Source of the DNA: Mycobacterium nebraskense
GTDB lineage: Bacteria > Actinomycetota > Actinomycetes > Mycobacteriales > Mycobacteriaceae
Length of the DNA stretch: 32,346 nucleotides
Assembly: GCF_002102255.1 (NCBI RefSeq)
Contig: NZ_LQPH01000104.1
Location: forward strand, 1 to 32,346
Direction of reading: 5' to 3'
The notes under the pieces are model-generated. The model saw nothing but the letters and a program-made list of their open reading frames with translations, searched no databases and was not told the origin of the DNA. How positions within the stretch are numbered: position 1 is the first letter of the stretch; each line of letters begins with the position of its first letter. A program made the translations under genes and the position numbers. Shown one piece after another: positions 31,924 through 32,346 of this stretch.

Positions 31924-32142
31924 TCACCCGCGCTCCCACGGCGGACCCTCGCCCATCTTCTCGTAGTACTTGGCCAGGTGGCTTTTGACCCGGTCGACGT
32001 CCGTCTTCGGCAGGTCGACGCCGCCGCGCGCACCGTCCATGATGGCGCCGGCCCATTTGCGGACCCGCTTCTCGGCGGCGTCCCCTTCCCACTTGCGGTC
32101 GCGATCGGCCAACGGCAGGTCCTGAAACGCTGTCACTGACAT
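31924..32142 (-). CDS. small protein resembling part of phage prohead-protease-type proteins
   Basis: A 72-residue hypothetical protein. LPLADRDRKWEGDAAEKRVRKWA and GARGGVDLPKTDVDRVKSHL with YYEKMGEGPPWE resemble segments of actinobacterial phage capsid-maturation protease/XkdF-type proteins, where they flank a longer central domain. Here the two ends are joined with only a few residues between them, so it may be a phage-derived deletion product that persists as a small gene. The ATG has no ribosome-binding site, so it might be leaderless. It is rich in Asp, Lys and Arg and has no membrane segment. Functions are unknown and the phage link is moderate. Confidence 0.6.
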   Translation of the reverse strand: MSVTAFQDLPLADRDRKWEGDAAEKRVRKWAGAIMDGARGGVDLPKTDVDRVKSHLAKYYEKMGEGPPWERG

Positions 32143-32346
32143 GTAAGTTCGCGTGCCCGGCCGCGGCGGGTTCTAGGGCCCGCGATCGGGCTATCCACAG
32201 TTGGAAGTTCGTCCACAGGCTGGCATTTCAGGTGTGAGGGTGTCAGCGCGCGGCGCTAGTATCGAAAGTATGTACTGCTTATCTGCTTAAGTGGACTAGC
32301 GGCCTAGAATTCTCCAAATATGTTGCTAGGCAAGGCTTCTAAAGCA
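32143..32346. other. AT-richer non-coding edge
   Basis: No gene is supported in the last 204 nt. The stretch after about 32250 is less G+C-rich than the rest. It contains two TCCACAG copies (32194-32200 and 32212-32218) and GCGGCGCTAGTATCGAAAGTATGT, which recalls the start region of mycobacterial 13E12/HNH repeat genes. The ATG there reaches a stop within seven codons, so any such gene is broken or starts elsewhere. GCCTAG (32302-32307) and CTAGGC (32326-32331) are inverted. Confidence 0.4.

Noticed and set aside
32191..32217. CTATCCACA and TCGTCCACA as DnaA boxes of an origin
   Set aside because: There are only two imperfect copies with no dnaA, dnaN or long AT-rich unwinding region, so they are not evidence of an origin.

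Overview
The window reads as a chromosomal segment of a Mycobacterium, probably a slow grower. The evidence is high G+C with many GTG starts, a PE protein, two WS/DGAT acyltransferases, a FadD15-like acyl-CoA ligase, a MymA-like flavin monooxygenase, a VirS-like AraC regulator, and many SDR, VOC and LLM-flavin oxidoreductases. It is an accessory metabolic region with no rRNA, tRNA, CRISPR array or intact insertion sequence.

Layout. (1) Positions 1-3801 are a patchwork: a strong hairpin, an Rv2952-like methyltransferase of lower G+C, a decayed alpha/beta-hydrolase remnant, an exported GH5 glycosidase, a lone short PE gene and a DUF2237 gene. (2) Positions 3873-8610 form a rightward run: sulfotransferase, alkylsulfatase-like MBL protein with an altered metal motif, SDR, VOC protein and LLM oxidoreductase. 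(3) Positions 8614-13823 hold a GntR regulator divergent from an NtaA/DszA-type monooxygenase, class III CoA-transferase, CitE-like lyase and 2-hydroxyacid dehydrogenase. Together these look like an undescribed catabolic route (oxygenation, CoA activation, C-C cleavage, oxo/hydroxy-acid conversion). (4) Positions 13824-17746 hold a leftward four-gene operon (NAD(P)-binding reductase, VOC, SDR, TetR; each junction overlaps by 4 nt) divergent from another SDR. A perfect 7-1-7 palindrome between them is the likely TetR operator.

(5) Positions 17747-24235 resemble the M. tuberculosis virS-mymA locus, rearranged: a MymA-like monooxygenase plus WS/DGAT, then a VirS-like AraC gene, then SDR, Asp-nucleophile alpha/beta hydrolase and DUF1330. 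Both rightward operons are preceded by four tandem TGTC boxes with the same 10-11-10 nt spacing, which I read as operators of the VirS-like regulator. This is the strongest new regulatory signal in the window. (6) Positions 24236-30148 form a neutral-lipid module: FadD15-like ligase, MGAT-like acyltransferase, fatty-acyl-reductase-like SDR and a second WS/DGAT, with an adenosine-specific-kinase family gene between. Two intergenic regions here carry DosR-box-like sequences, suggesting hypoxia/dormancy control. (7) Positions 30156-32346 hold a NUDIX hydrolase, a cytochrome P450, a small gene resembling the C-terminal part of phage prohead-protease-type proteins, and an AT-richer edge.

Coordinates of motifs were read by eye. 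Family assignments come from recognised motifs and remembered homologues, not from searches.
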